Shown in pieces: positions 38,130 to 50,800 of a DNA stretch of 64,000 bases. Below the pieces are notes generated by a model. That model was not told where the DNA came from. It did no database searches and worked only from the letters and a program-made list of their open reading frames with translations. Source of the DNA: Monarcha castaneiventris obscurior (Eukaryota > Chordata > Aves > Passeriformes > Monarchidae); the NCBI GenBank assembly GCA_026261815.1, contig JAMPIT010000206.1, forward strand, positions 372,001 to 436,000, given 5' to 3'. Every line of letters starts with the position of its first letter. Position 1 is the first letter of the stretch. The position numbers and the translations under genes were made by a program.

Positions 38130-41100
38130 TACAACAAGAATGTATAAATAGAGCTGCTTAGCCTAAGGAATTTCTCCTAACACAAAGAAATCCAAAACAC
38201 TGATACTTGCTTGTTTCCTTTTAGTGCTACTGATGGCTTCCCATCACAAATCTTTTCTATCTTTTGCCCAATTACTAGTCGACAGAGTTCCCCAGCTCCC
38301 CTCGGAGCTCCACTTCAGCACTTTCAGGCCTGAGCTGACGACGGTAACACATGCAGGAGAGTTTCATTCTGCAAAGTCAGTGACCCTTCCCCATTAGTCA
38401 AGGCTGCTCCTGCCAAGCTGAGCACTTTGCAGGCCCGCCCTTTTAGTTTGGGTTTTACAGTCAACCAAAACCTTCTCTTCATTTCATAAAGGATTCCAGA
38501 AAGATGGAAGACTAAGTTCAAATCTCTGAGGAAAGAAGCCAATTGACCCTCCCAGTGGACAGAAAGCAGGTTAACAGACTGGGGCTCCCTGGTCTCAGTG
38601 GCTGAGCATGTACAAGGGAGGGAAACTCACCTCCTGTCCCTTTGCGTGACATTTGCCTCATCAGGAGTGCCCAAGCTACCCACAACACAGCCCTCCCCAT
38701 GCATACTGAGGGCATTTCAGGAGCATGCAGGAACAATGTACAGAGCCCACAGGTGAGTCTGAAAGGATTTGTACATGTTGTCTGAGGAGAAGGAGAGGTG
38801 ATGCTGCCAACCAGCATATACCAAATTCTCCTTGAAGCCCAAGACTGTGTTATGGGGACAGAGGCTTCTATTACTCTGAGCACTGGTGGTGGCAAGAAGC
38901 ATAAAAGCCACTCTTCTACAATGACAATATTCTGCCCTATGTGACTGCAGTCAGTGTAGTTTTCTTCCCCTTGTACTGGGAGTAACAGCAGCCCATATTG
39001 CTCAGTGTTCTCCAGGACTTACATGCCAGAAAATTATGTGTGCCCTGTTTTTCTCTACCTCCCTCCCTCTCCCTCTGTCCTCCCTCTGTCTCTCCCTTGC
39101 ATTTACACACACAGAGCAGCCATCCCCTCCTCCTTTTCATTTATCCTGGGTGCCTTCACGAAGCTGGGAAGCACATCTGCACTGCAAGCCACACCTGCTC
39201 AGCACACCAGGCTCTGCTCTGACTCAAGCCAAAGAAAGTTTCAGTTCAAGGGGTGGGAGGGTGAAGAGTTGAAAAATATCTGGCAAAGTAATGGGACTAA
39301 CGTCAGCAGTACTGTGTAAATCATCATCTTGCGGGTGTCTTTTTCTACTCACACCAGCTAAAAGCAATAAACCAAAGCATAAACAAGACACCTCCCTCAG
39401 CACAAGTTACATTAAAGTAATGCAATTCCCAAGGCAGCCCCAGCATCAGTCTGTTCCTGTTCTAATGCAGAGTTGAAAAATTTTACTCATCCACTCAAGG
39501 CAAGTCATATTTTGATGGACAAGTGAAATAAGTAGATTTTTTATTATAAGTGTCCCACTTAAAGGCTGACAAATGAATCTTCCTGCAGTTGTGTTATCTT
39601 CTATAGTAGTTTTGCTGCTCAGTGTCAGGAATATTTAACAGATATTTAAATGCATTTGTTTGTGTTCATATAGAATTGCCTTTTTGCATACCAATGAAAG
39701 TCCAAGTTTTTTGTCTCAGCCATACTTCATCTACTGATGTTTCCTATTTAGGAAGAGCAAGCTTATTCCAAAGGCGTGTAACGGGACAGTATCAGTCAAA
39801 CCACTAACATTTCTTAGAACACCCTGAATTCATCTGCTCTTCTGCTGGAAATAAAAAAAAAAAAAAAAAAGAGAAGGGAACCACTATCAAAGAAAAACAA
39901 GAGGCTGTTCTCACTTCTCTATCTCCAGTGTGCATTTGGAATTCACAGAGATCACTGTACAACACTGTTCACAAGAAACTTTAAAAAGCAAGCCCACAAT
40001 TTACGTAAATAAATTTCCAGCAGTTCCAGCAAAATATGTCCTAATGATTGAAATTCTTTCTCAGTCATGCTGTAGAACAAAAATATTTCTGAAAGGTTCT
40101 TCAGCTTTCTGTGCCTTCCTGTTTATAGACAGATAAAACTCTTTCAGAGCTGGAGCACAGTAAATAACTGGTTCAGAGACTGTGACTTTCCTCTGCTCCC
40201 AGTTATGCACATTAATATCAGCTGTAACCCATGTGTAGTCAGATTCCAAAGGCCTACATCCTTTTAGAATCTGAAATAAAGTTTTTTTCACTTAAAAATA
40301 AAAATCCATCTATCTCTAGTCTTGTCATCCAAGTACATATTTTGCTACCTGAACAGAATTAGTCAAAATAAAAATCTGCTCCAGTGGTTAACTACCATCC
40401 AAAGATTTTTTTTTTTTAATCCAGCTCCTCCAGAGAATAAAGAGTATAAAGAGAATTTAAGCACAAAACAAGCATAGTATCTCTGTTGCTAGTGGCAAGG
40501 AAAAGAAAATGCAGACAGCAAAGGTACTGCCTAAATACAGTGTGGAATAGACTCCCTCTTACCAGATAATGTGCACTCACACAAAGGCATCTGCCAACAG
40601 AGCTAGCGCAGGCACCAGCCAAGGGCTATTTTAAAAGTGCAGCTTACAGAGCATTTCCTCAAACCCAGCTGAAAACCGTGGAAAAGGACCCTCTGGCTAG
40701 CACATATACAAGTATACTCTGGCTCTAGCAGCAGGGCCCAGTGACATCCCAGCCTAAGGTGACGTGCCAGCGGGAACATGGCCTGCGTCATTCCATGGCC
40801 GCCCTTTTGGCTGGACACAACTCTCCCAGTGTCCCTGCTGGATGCCCTGCTGCTGCCTTCCACCTCAGTGCTGCCTGGCCACTGGGAAGCCCCTCCATAC
40901 AATGGGGCTTTATCCTCAGCCAGCTCCCTTGGCCAGCCTGCAGGGCCAAATTTAACCTGCTTTCACTGCATGCTAGGAAAAGGAGAAATTAAAAAAAAAA
41001 AAAAGACAGGATTGTGCTGCCTCCATTTCGAGAGCATAGTATCAGACACTGAACTTTAGAAAACTCCCCTGGGACTGTTCGGACTAGGGAAAACATGCTG

Positions 41101-41777
41101 CTTCCAGTGAACTGCCTTAATTCGATTGATTATCCCACTTTACTGCCAGTGTAGAAGCATTTAGCCCCTCTCACACAATACTAGCAGGCCAAGTAAATGT
41201 TACAGACTGAAACACCGTTGCAAACATGGCTTTACTAGGCGGGCCTTAAATGAGGCCGAGATATAAGAAGCTCTATTTTGTTACTGGACTTGAGCTGAGA
41301 GCTATTTGTAGGGACATACCCTGTCTTTAATATCACCATTTATTGCTCATTTACATGTATCGTATAAGCATCCAGCCTCTTACTTGGGTGCAAGATACAA
41401 ATTTCAGTGCTTAACTGCAGGTGTGTGAAAACCATGTTAAAAATGCCCTTCTCTTTCTTGTTCCATTGACTCTTAGTTTAAAAGGTGGTGACTGCAAGGA
41501 TTCACTAATAATGTTAATTTGAGTTACATGCCAAGATGCTCTGTGCAAAACTCTGCATTGCTTTAATTCCCTACAGTTTTAAGTGTAACTACTTTAGACA
41601 ATCAGTATCTTTTCTGCCTGTATTAAGCTGTTTTGTTCTTGGAAGACCACTAGTTTATATCACAGACTCATAGCTGAGTCTGAGCCTGATGGGACTGCAA
41701 CCACTAACGACTTAATTTTTTTAATGTTCTTAGTCCCTAAATTGCAAGGCAATTTTCACACAAATACTTTAAATTGA
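38130..41777. other. unique noncoding DNA, no gene seen
   Basis: No recognisable exon. Frames at 38518-38895 (minus) and 39005-39319 (plus) are around 100-125 codons and arise in a pyrimidine-rich patch (about 39050-39100). There is an 18-A run at 39853-39870. The part at about 41.08-41.40 kb keeps several CpG sites and TTAAT/ATTGATTA cores, and may be conserved. Confidence 0.5.
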
Positions 41778-42015
41778 AAGAGCATGGGTTTAGATCAGAA
41801 ATTACGAAGAAATTCTTGGCTGTGAGGGTGGTGAGGCACTGGAACAGTTTGCCTGGTTGTGGATGCCCCATCCCTGGAAGTGTTCAAGGCCAGGTTGGAT
41901 GGGGCTTTGAGTAACCTAGTCTAGTGGGAAGTGTTGCTTCCCATCACAGGAGTGTTGGAAAGAGATGGTCTTTAAGGTCCCTGCTAATCCAAACCATTCT
42001 ACAATTCTATGAATG
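41778..42015 (+). mobile_element. CR1 LINE, 3'-end fragment
   Basis: Plus-strand CR1 3' end. In order: ATTACGAAGAAATTCTTGGC, TGTGAGGGTGGTGAGGCACT, GGATGCCCCATCCCTGG, AAGGCCAGGTTGGATGGGGC, then AAACCATTCT and a surviving ATTCTATGAATGA tail. The ORF2 C-terminal frame is interrupted. About 240 bp remain of an element that is normally over 4 kb. Confidence 0.95.
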
Positions 42016-42527
42016 ACAGGGCCCTGGGACTTTGCCCCTGCCAGTACCAGCTGCCTGCCCTGGCAGAGGAAGAGGCTGGCTGAGCAGATAAATGACTAAT
42101 GACCTGCATCTCCATCTCTGCTCCCTTTCCCTCCTGCATACAGTGTAATGCTGACTGCACTGCTCCCTTTTAAACAATGTTCACACATTCAAAATGCAAA
42201 TGTAAGAAATTGGAAACCCTGTGCGTTTATAAAAGTGCTTCCTGCATGTTTGCTCTGTCCCTCACACCTCTGTTCTTGTGAAGATCACAGCTGCAATATA
42301 AAACATATGACTTTTAACTGTTCAACAGATTATTCTGCCAGGGCTGGCCACAAATAAATTAGAGGAGGGGTTGAAAGTATGAAGAAAAGCCTTCTCTTCC
42401 TCAGAGCTTGCAGCCAAAGCAAAAGAAGAAAGACTGCTCCTTCTTCCCCCCATTCCCAACACACACATTCCTGTCTCTACAGTTCTTAGGATGTGACGTT
42501 CATGTTCCAATAATGAAGGTCACACAC
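42016..42527. other. unique noncoding DNA, no gene seen
   Basis: About 500 bp with no recognisable gene or repeat, lying between a CR1 3' end and a large LTR. Confidence 0.5.
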
Positions 42528-43486
42528 TGTCAGGGACTGAAATGGTTCATGCCTTAAACATTGTTATGAAGGAGTTTTGTGCATTATAGCAAAAACTGTA
42601 TAAAGAAGCTACAACCACAGAAGCCCACCCCTCCTTGAAGATACCTGACTGGAACTTTGGACTGTGAGTTAACCCACCTAGATAAGATAAAGGGGACACT
42701 ATTGTTCAATCATCTCAGGTCTAGAGAGAAACAAACAAGGCTGAGGAAAAGGAATGCATCTACAAGAAAGCCAAACACAGCAGAGAATCATCCCTGGCTG
42801 GGTTTGGGGCGGGGGAGACCACAAGCCACAGAGGCCAGGTTTACACACACACCCCCTCCCCCAAAATAGGGTGGGGGGAGGAGGTTTCGGTGTGTGGCGT
42901 AACCTCTGGTCAGAGGCAGTGAACACACATCCTCCCTTACATAAACCTGCCCAGCTATGAAACGCCCAGCCCCACAGGCCACATAGGAGATGCATGTAGA
43001 AGGCAGCTGAGGGAGTGTCATAATCCACCAAAGACCCCCCAGAGTGCTCCCCAGACTCATTCCTGAGGCCTTGCACCACAGCACTGCACACGATGTAAAG
43101 TGATGCGAAAGATCCAAAGTCTGCTGCAAGAGACCGTGTTAAACTGCTTCCACTGTGCCCCGCTGGGGAGGTACATGGGCATTCCCACCCATCCTGAGCA
43201 TATATTAATCCATTCTGTGCTTCCTGGGGGAACCAAGCTTCTTGGGAACCCTCACCAGCAAGAAGACCAGCTGGAGAAGATCATTGGGATGTTGGTGGGA
43301 TCCACAGTGTGGGGATATTTTCTTTATTTTGTCACTCTCTTTCTGTCCCCCCACCTTTTTTCTACTTCTTTCTCTTCCTTTTTCTGTCTCTGTCTCTCTC
43401 ATATTTACTATTAAACAAAAACCATACTGTTGACTTTGGCATATGGGCTCATCTGCACTTTCATTTGGGCAGGGGCATTTCTAACA
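42528..43486 (+). mobile_element. large solo LTR, ERVL-like (about 0.96 kb)
   Basis: It begins TGTCAGGGACTGAAATGG and ends CATTTCTAACA, giving TG...CA termini. Near the 3' end is a pyrimidine-rich tract (TTTCTGTCTCTGTCTCTC) followed by an ATTAAA-type poly(A) signal (about 43411) and a U5-like tail. This layout and the length near 1 kb fit avian ERVL-type LTRs. The middle has opposed G-rich and C-rich runs (42806-42887). The 5-bp flanks (CACAC and ACTTA) do not match, so the target duplication is lost or the ends are off by a few bases. No internal retroviral sequence flanks it. Confidence 0.75.
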
Positions 43487-44655
43487 ACTTAAAAAAATCA
43501 ACCATAACACGCATGTCTTCATAGCAAGCACTGGCCCGGGAACTGATGTGGACTTAGGTGATGTACACCAACAAAAGCCTTTGGTCTGATGAGCCTTTTT
43601 CTCATGAAAAACTTCAGTTAGTGAGGAACCCAGCACTGATGAAGCTGTCTTCACATAGTCATGCTGCTGCTGCTGCAAACCCTAAAGCTGAGGCTATGGA
43701 AGAGTTAGGAACATGCAGTCACACCCAAAAGGAAGCTATACTGCAATTGGCACCAATGCAATGGGTTGATGCAGTCAGATATTGTAAATGATAAACAGTG
43801 TGAACAGAAAGTGAAGGGCAGGAGACATGTAGAGGGTCCTGTCTCACTGCCCCAAAGCCTCATGCTGGACATAAGCAACTGGAATAACCTTGACCTTAGT
43901 GTACTCTTTGCCCCAGTACTTGAAGCATTAAACACAACTAATTTCTACCATTTGCTGTATTTAGAAACCACACTGCACACTGTCAAAAGAACCTCATTCT
44001 CATGGTCACACTGAGTTGGGTTCTGTGGTATTATTTAACGATAAATGACACAAATCAGCAGCTCAGCTCTATGTCGAATGACAAAACCGAGTTACTGAAA
44101 CTGTGTTTGGTCACTGCTTTTTGTTTTTTTCTTAAAGGCAGCAGGCATCTGCAGAGCCTCCCTGAGTGCACTGAAATGTGTACAAGCGCCTCACCAGCCA
44201 AGGACAGTTTCTTTCTCTCATCCTCCTTCCACAAGCAGTCTCACTGGTGTAAGTGGAATTATTTGTTCAACTGCAGAGAATGCTCTTTGACAACAAATGT
44301 GTCCTTCAGTGTCAAAAAATTCCAAAACTAAAATGTACAACTTGAAGGGCTGGTAGGAAATTCTCTCCTTACAAGGATATGGTGCACGGCAGAAACAGGG
44401 AGATTTGAGATGAAGATGTCTGCCTATGATTTGCATTGAAATGAATGGCATTTTTCAAGACTAACACTATCGCAATTCCTGTGTGGATCACGATCATTCC
44501 TGACTGAAGTTCCAGTTCAGGACCATCTGATACATTTCACGTTCTTTCTTATTCAGGACAGCAAATTCACTACATGGTTAAACAAACGTGCACAGAGGCA
44601 GAGGACTGACCAGGTTATAGGAGGAGACTTACCACATCACCTCATCTTTAAGAAA
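43487..44655. other. unique noncoding DNA, no gene seen
   Basis: Short frames with no recognised domain. A (GCT)-rich stretch at about 43661-43676 encodes a run of Ala in one frame and is probably incidental. Confidence 0.5.
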
Positions 44656-44673
44656 TGACCTTGATCAAGGTCA
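44656..44673. promoter_or_regulatory. 18-bp palindrome of two TCAAGGTCA nuclear-receptor half-sites
   Basis: TGACCTTGATCAAGGTCA is a perfect palindrome. Each arm is TCAAGGTCA, the extended half-site bound by monomeric orphan receptors of the NR5A (SF-1/LRH-1) and ERR groups. The two copies are back to back with no spacer. Binding and activity are inferred from the motif alone. One 18-bp palindrome in 64 kb is not by itself improbable; the exact double match to the extended half-site is what makes it notable. Confidence 0.45.
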
Positions 44674-47578
44674 AAAATCTTGGAAACACAGAGAAAAAAC
44701 ACACTGCCAATGCCCCTGTGGTGCCAGTTTGGTGAATAAAGGACTCCAGTGTTCAGTGCTGTCATTTCTGTAGCAGTTATGAATGCAGAAAAACTCAACT
44801 TGTAAATAAAAAGCCCAAAGATGCCATAAGAATAGTCAAGTCTCTGAACAGTTAAAACAATTAAATACCACGCTAACTTAAAAGGCTGTAACTGACTACT
44901 GGTTATTTAAAATTTATCTTAAATAATCTTAAAATTATCTAAAAGCTCTGCTTTTAAAACATGACTTTTCCTGTGAAAAATAAAGAATTCCATCCGAATC
45001 AAACACATGTTACAAGACCTTGCTGTCTTCCACTGCAGTGCATTAGCAGCGATCCAGGTTGGCTTCCTCCCCCTCTTCTGCTCATTACCATCAGTTTTGA
45101 GAACTGATTAGCTGTGGTTGTTATTCATTAGTCACATCTCCAAAATCTGAATTATAAACATCCCTGTGAGGTCTTATTCTAATCAACCTATTTTGAGTCT
45201 TGCAATTAATACTAACACCAGAAAAATAATTGAACAGTGTACATTTAAAGACCACCCCCTCTTCCCACAAAAATCCAGGCTTAGATATACACGAAAAGGA
45301 AGACTAAAATAAGAACTACAAACTGACATTGCTGCTGTAAATCCTTCTCCCATGTTCACTGCAGCCAGTTCAGCTGGTTAATACAGGTGACATAATGGGT
45401 ACACAGTAAATACGAAGCAGCCATCAGTGATTTTACTGATGGGGTCAGAGGCCACACAGCTGATAGATCTCAGGAGGACAAGAACATGCAGGCATTGTCG
45501 ACAGATTAAGTGACTGCCATTGGCTGTGTGCTTGCTCTGAACACTCAGCTATGGATGATAATCAATTACTTGGGGCTGCTAATGATACTGATCAAATGCA
45601 CTTAGCACTTGGGAGCTCGAGGGCTACCATCCTGATACTACAGGCTGCCCATAGATAAGAGGGGAGAAGAGGCTGGTACCAGCAAAATCCTCGAAGTCAA
45701 CAAGCAAATCAGCTTGTTCCTTCTTTGCCACCCTGCCTAAAATTATAAAATAAGTATTTGCTTAGGAGTAACCATGTTCTTTCCCATAAAACAATACAAC
45801 TTGGAAATACTATGGCCATCTGTGGGGCCAGCAGTTCACATGGAGGGATCCCACAGTTCTTCAAGAATGATCTGTCACAGGAAACAAAGCATATTACCAC
45901 TGTACATATTGACTTCCAGAGGTCTGTGTAACAGGTCACCTGTTTCCTGACATTACTTCCCAGGCTTGACCTATGATCCAGTGTGATTTGGCCTCCTCAT
46001 CATTATCATCAAGATGTTGATCTCTTCCCAACTTTTACAACTAGGGAAAGTAAAAATTTTGCCACAGGTTTCAGAGAGTGTAAGACCGGGCCAAACATTT
46101 CTTAGTTTGTCTCAGATATCCTAAACGACCACTCCTCCTTTTAAGGATTGGGACAGGGGTGAAGGTTTGGGGTTTCTATTTAATTTTTAAATAACTAAGA
46201 CCTTGTTCTACTGCTTTAACTGTAGAGGTTATTTATTCCCTATTCCTATACAGAAAAAAATTAATTGCACAGTGATATAATGCCATGTTAGGAATTTCTA
46301 AAATTATACCCTTAATTTTAGGGGACTATACCCTCCCTTTAAGGGGATAAACCAAAAGTAATGCTCTGACAGAGGAAATCAATTCTCTAATTGGCAACAA
46401 AAGTAAGTTAGACCAGACCTTATGTCCTGGATGGTCCTTTGCTCTCAGAACTAGAATTCTGGGCATTTGAAACCAACTTTTCATCCCTGGGGAATCAGCC
46501 TCCCTTCTGTTGTAGGGCAGACAGTCCCACAGCAACACTGACTGACCATATGGATCAGTTAGCATCAGTTAGTGCACTCAAAAATGTCTTTACAAGTACA
46601 CTGCATTTAATGAACACAAGAAAAATAAATTTTGAAGACATTACCAAACATAACTGTCTGAGGAGAATTTGTAGCAGCTAGTTTTGCAGATAACTGTGTA
46701 TTTGCTGGCAACCCTTTCCCTGAATTCAGAAAATTAACTGCAGAAAACATCTTACTTTTCAAATAATAATAAACAAGCAAATTAATATAGTGCAGATCTG
46801 TACCACTGAGTTGCTTTTGCAAACCGGGTGCCAAGATTCCTCCTCATCTATTCTGGGGCTACCTCATCACTGAGCAACAGCCTGGGACATACGGCAGTGT
46901 ATTCCATACCTGCTTGAACAGCAGGGGGGAGTTTCAACAGGCAGAATGCAGCAACTATTGGGATTTTGAGCTAAAATTTGCTCATTGTGCACAGAATGAA
47001 AAGAAGAATCCTCACCACAATGCACAGTGGGGATTCTTTAAACTCTTAAAAAAGAAGCTTGTACTAAGAACCTTGCTTAGTTAGTAATTATTCATTACTG
47101 AAAAAGCTAACTATGCCAGCAATGACAGTTAATCCCTTCTTTCCCTCCCTTCTTCCTGCAGAAAGTGGCACAGGAATCCATCACAACTGCCAGTTTTCAA
47201 CTGGCCTAGAACTGCTTAGTTCTAGGGCTCAAGATACCCCAGAAGGGGTATCATTTTCCCAGAAGGGAAAAAGCTTCTCCTATCTCCAAATGTTCCAGCC
47301 TTCCAGTAAGTGCTGCCTGATGCTGACAAGTTCAAGACATAAAGCTGGGCTGCTGGGGAAAATCAAACTTGGTCCGCACAAAATGACCTTGTGCAGCAGC
47401 AGGTTCATCACAGCTACCTGCAACTCAAACAATCACATCCCTCTGTCCCCACTACTGCCTACAATATTGACAGCAAGCTGGGGCTTGCCCTAGAAATTGT
47501 AGGCAAAAGGGAGGTTTTCTTGCTGCCCTCAAGGAATGGGAAGGTGTAGTCAGTCACTTGGTGGACCACATAGTGGTA
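44674..47578. other. unique noncoding DNA with two conserved-looking stretches
   Basis: No recognisable gene. The stretches at about 45.05-45.25 kb (GAACTGATTAGC, ATTCATTAGTCAC, GCAATTAATAC) and 45.48-45.62 kb (GATGATAATCAATTAC, GCTAATGATACTGATC) are rich in homeodomain/POU-type cores and free of simple repeats. This is suggestive of conserved enhancers but is my inference from appearance. Confidence 0.4.
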
Positions 47579-47824
47579 GATAGAGGGGCAAGGCATTAAT
47601 TCCAACACAGGAAACTGCAATTACATACCAGCAAAAAGGTTTTCAGTGTGAGTGGAGCCAAACACTGGTGCAGGTTGCCCAGAGAAACTGTGGAGTCTCC
47701 ATCTTTGGGGAGACTCAAAGCCAAACGGAATACAATCCCCAACAACCTGAAGCAGCTGGCCCAGCTTTAAAGAGCGGCTGGGCTGGATGACCTTCAAGAG
47801 CTGCAACTACTTGATGCTTATTCC
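47579..47824 (+). mobile_element. CR1 LINE, 3'-end fragment
   Basis: Plus-strand CR1 3' region with the order AGGGGCAAGGCATTAATTCC, GGTGCAGGTTGCCCAGAGAA, TGTGGAGTCTCCATCTTTGG, GGGCTGGATGACCTTCAAGA and a decayed terminal ATGCTTATTC. It belongs to a different CR1 subfamily from the copy at 41.8 kb, having the AGTCTCCATC rather than the GATGCCCCATC block. Truncated and frame-broken. Confidence 0.9.
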
Positions 47825-50800
47825 ACAATGCCAGTTTCAAAGGAAGAACCTACATAGCTCTGGGGATTTCTTCTTGGTTTTAGCCCTGGAAAAGGCTAAA
47901 GGTAAAAATGGAGAAACAAGCACTCTCATTACTTCAATTAATTATTTCAGTTGTGAATAATGAAGGTACTAGGGTATCTTTTTTTCTGCTACGTCTGGGC
48001 TGCACAGGTGTTGATACCTTTAGTTGTTACAGTGGATCCTGATATGTGGTTAGGGCTTACAGGCACTTCCAAAACAAGCACGAGCTTGTTGCCAGCTTGA
48101 AGGATGTTAGTCAGGTGCTTTTTACTAACATAGAATGCACTCACTCCAACGCATGCTGTCACACACATTCAAGAAAAATAAAAACCAAAAAACAAAACAC
48201 CAACCAACCAACCACTCTGTGCTCAATTAAAGTATATTAAAGGGCAAAAATCTGGGAAGCAAATCCTGTCCTTATGAGAAAACATTAAACCAATGAGGAA
48301 TGATTTCCCAGTGAGCCTGTTGGCCAGTAAATTCTGAGACCACACCAGAGAGGTAGCTACTTTAATGCAACTTGCTAATGCCATGCATTAAATGATTCTT
48401 GTTCTTACTGCCTGCTCCATCTCAGGGCTCCTTTGAGGCAATTACTAGTAACTTGCTATTGCATTCCATTAAACAATTCAACTCTCAAAATAAATGCAAT
48501 AAACTAATCCTTTCCTATAACAGATTCAGTCTACTCACTCTCCTGGCTACTCCACACACCCAGCTAATATACAATATCAGAAACATCAGTGTTTTCTCCA
48601 CTGTATTGAGTGTATAGTATAGAGATGCATACGTTGGGGCCTGATATGCCACAAATATCTTTGATAAATTGGTATTTCGAGCAAACATTTCAGAAATAAT
48701 TCCTATCATTCAAGTCCTCCAGAATATTCAGTTCACCATGTCATTGCAATTCTCCCTTCCCTCATTCATCTGGATGCTCAAATGCAGCTCTCAAAACTGT
48801 GCCTCTCTTACCTTTCCCTGGGACCAGAAAGCTAGTTTTGCATATTTAATCATTATTTGTTTCCATGGATGTCTCTGGGTTCCTCTGACAGCTTTATCTT
48901 ACTGATGAGGATAAATGTTTTTTCAAAAGCTACTGCCAGACTGCCCTCACTCCCAGACGTCACAGAATGTAGTTGGCAGAATATGTCAAATATAACTCAC
49001 ATGGTCTGAGGGATCTGAAAATCACAACTGATCGTGTTGAAAACACAGCTGATACACAGCAGCTTTGCATAGGTCCACTTCACCACCAGCATACAATCCC
49101 TTCCTGCCTTTTTCTTTTTCCTGGTCACCATGGGAATTATTAATTTGAAAAAAAAATTAGAAAGTAGGAGTGATATGACTTCAATATTTCTGAAAATGAG
49201 TTTGCTTTTTCTCTTCAGATTCTGCCAGTACTCATGTCTAGGAACTTTTTGAAGCATAAAGGAAACAAACTAAAGGAAGTTAATTTAAACTTTAACTGGA
49301 ATCCTGTAATGGTTTGGGGCTTCTATAGAGACTGCTTCTGCTGACATCAAAATCTGACTCCGGAATGTTCATTACCAGCCACCAAACCCTGGGTGGAGGC
49401 TCATGCACACACATACAGTGCAGCATCGCTAAGCCTTGCTACCACACTTGGTCTTCATGAGTGAGAATATCAAGTGGCTGTGGCACTTGAAAATTGTCCA
49501 GGGTATCCTTTCTAGCAAACACTAATATAACGTTCATATCAAACCTGAGCTGCTGTGAATTGCACACTGACTGACACCAGTAGATTAGGCTTGTGTGTTC
49601 TCGTAAGACACTGCCTAAACAACTCTTTTTAAAAAGAATTAAGCAAAATTATTCAAAATTATTTCTCTTAGGCTCGTACAAGCAGTAGAAGTGTTCATGT
49701 GCACCCTTGTGAGCTGGTGCTTGCAGTGTGCCTGCAGTTTTGGCATTACTGGGTGGCACTTTTGAACTGAAGATGAAAACTTCCCACATTTCAAATTTAC
49801 AGCCTTTGCTGAGGTTCATCTCAAATGGAGCAGCATGTCACCTGCAGTGATGTATACCCAGCCAGAATACATAGCCTTCTTTCATTCCCAACAAACATAA
49901 ACACCAAAGCAATCACAACTGGAAACTGAGAAGCTATTTCTCTTCTTGCATTGCCGGGAGTGCTTTCTGAAGCATATTTTAGATCAGGCCAGCATTCCTG
50001 AGACACACAGGACCTGCTCAGGCTGGTCTATAGCTGCTCCAAGACTCAGGAGCCCCACAGCAGCTACTGCATACACTGGGGTATTCCTGTGCTTCGTGGA
50101 TCTTTGTAGGTGGTCAAAACTGACAGTTCATCAAGCATCATCTGCATGTGTCATTTTTCAGATGGAACCAGCCAGGATCCAAGCCAGTTCTAGGCTCAGC
50201 TCCTCTGAAGTGTTGCCTAAGCCACAGGTCTGACTAGTGCTTCATCTACCTCACTGCAGTCGGTGTAGCTAAGAGAGAGCAGGGCACACATACATCCCTG
50301 TCTGCATTTCCCAAAGGATCTGTCAGTGAGAGATACTAAGCTGTCCTTGCAAACAAGCAATTACTGATACCTCGAGACTTTTGTCTGCAGAAGGTTACTT
50401 GGCACAGCTGCAACTTTAGAGGTATTTTTCAATAGGCTGTTTTGGGATGCAGCCAGATCTTTAGAACATCCTGTAATTTCAATAATGAAACGAAAACCAG
50501 AATTTAGCACTTGTGGGACTGAAGGAAAAGAAACATGGGGCTAAGTAATGCCTGGTCACATTTTTTCGTTATGACATCTCTCAATCTGTTAAATAAAAAT
50601 ACACAATTCTCATGATCAAGAATGCAAATCACAAACCCAGCTTCTTGATAAGGCAGCAAGCATAAAACGGGGAGTCTTAAAGGGATATATATGGCTAAAT
50701 AGAAAATACTACTTGTTCTAGAAAAATTACCTGAATGGACTGATTTCATCCATGAATATAGTGTTTGCTATGCTTAGTGAATCTGTACTGATGTATTTAA

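Noticed and set aside
39050..39100. Polypyrimidine tract plus splice acceptor of an exon
   Set aside because: CT-rich simple sequence; the frames downstream match nothing and no matching donor is apparent.
39853..39870. Poly(A) tail of a retrocopy
   Set aside because: Eighteen A with no recognisable transcript upstream and no target duplication; a simple homopolymer is enough.
43661..43676. Alanine or triplet repeat in a coding exon
   Set aside because: The GCT-type run is about five units, lies in an unsupported frame and has no gene context.
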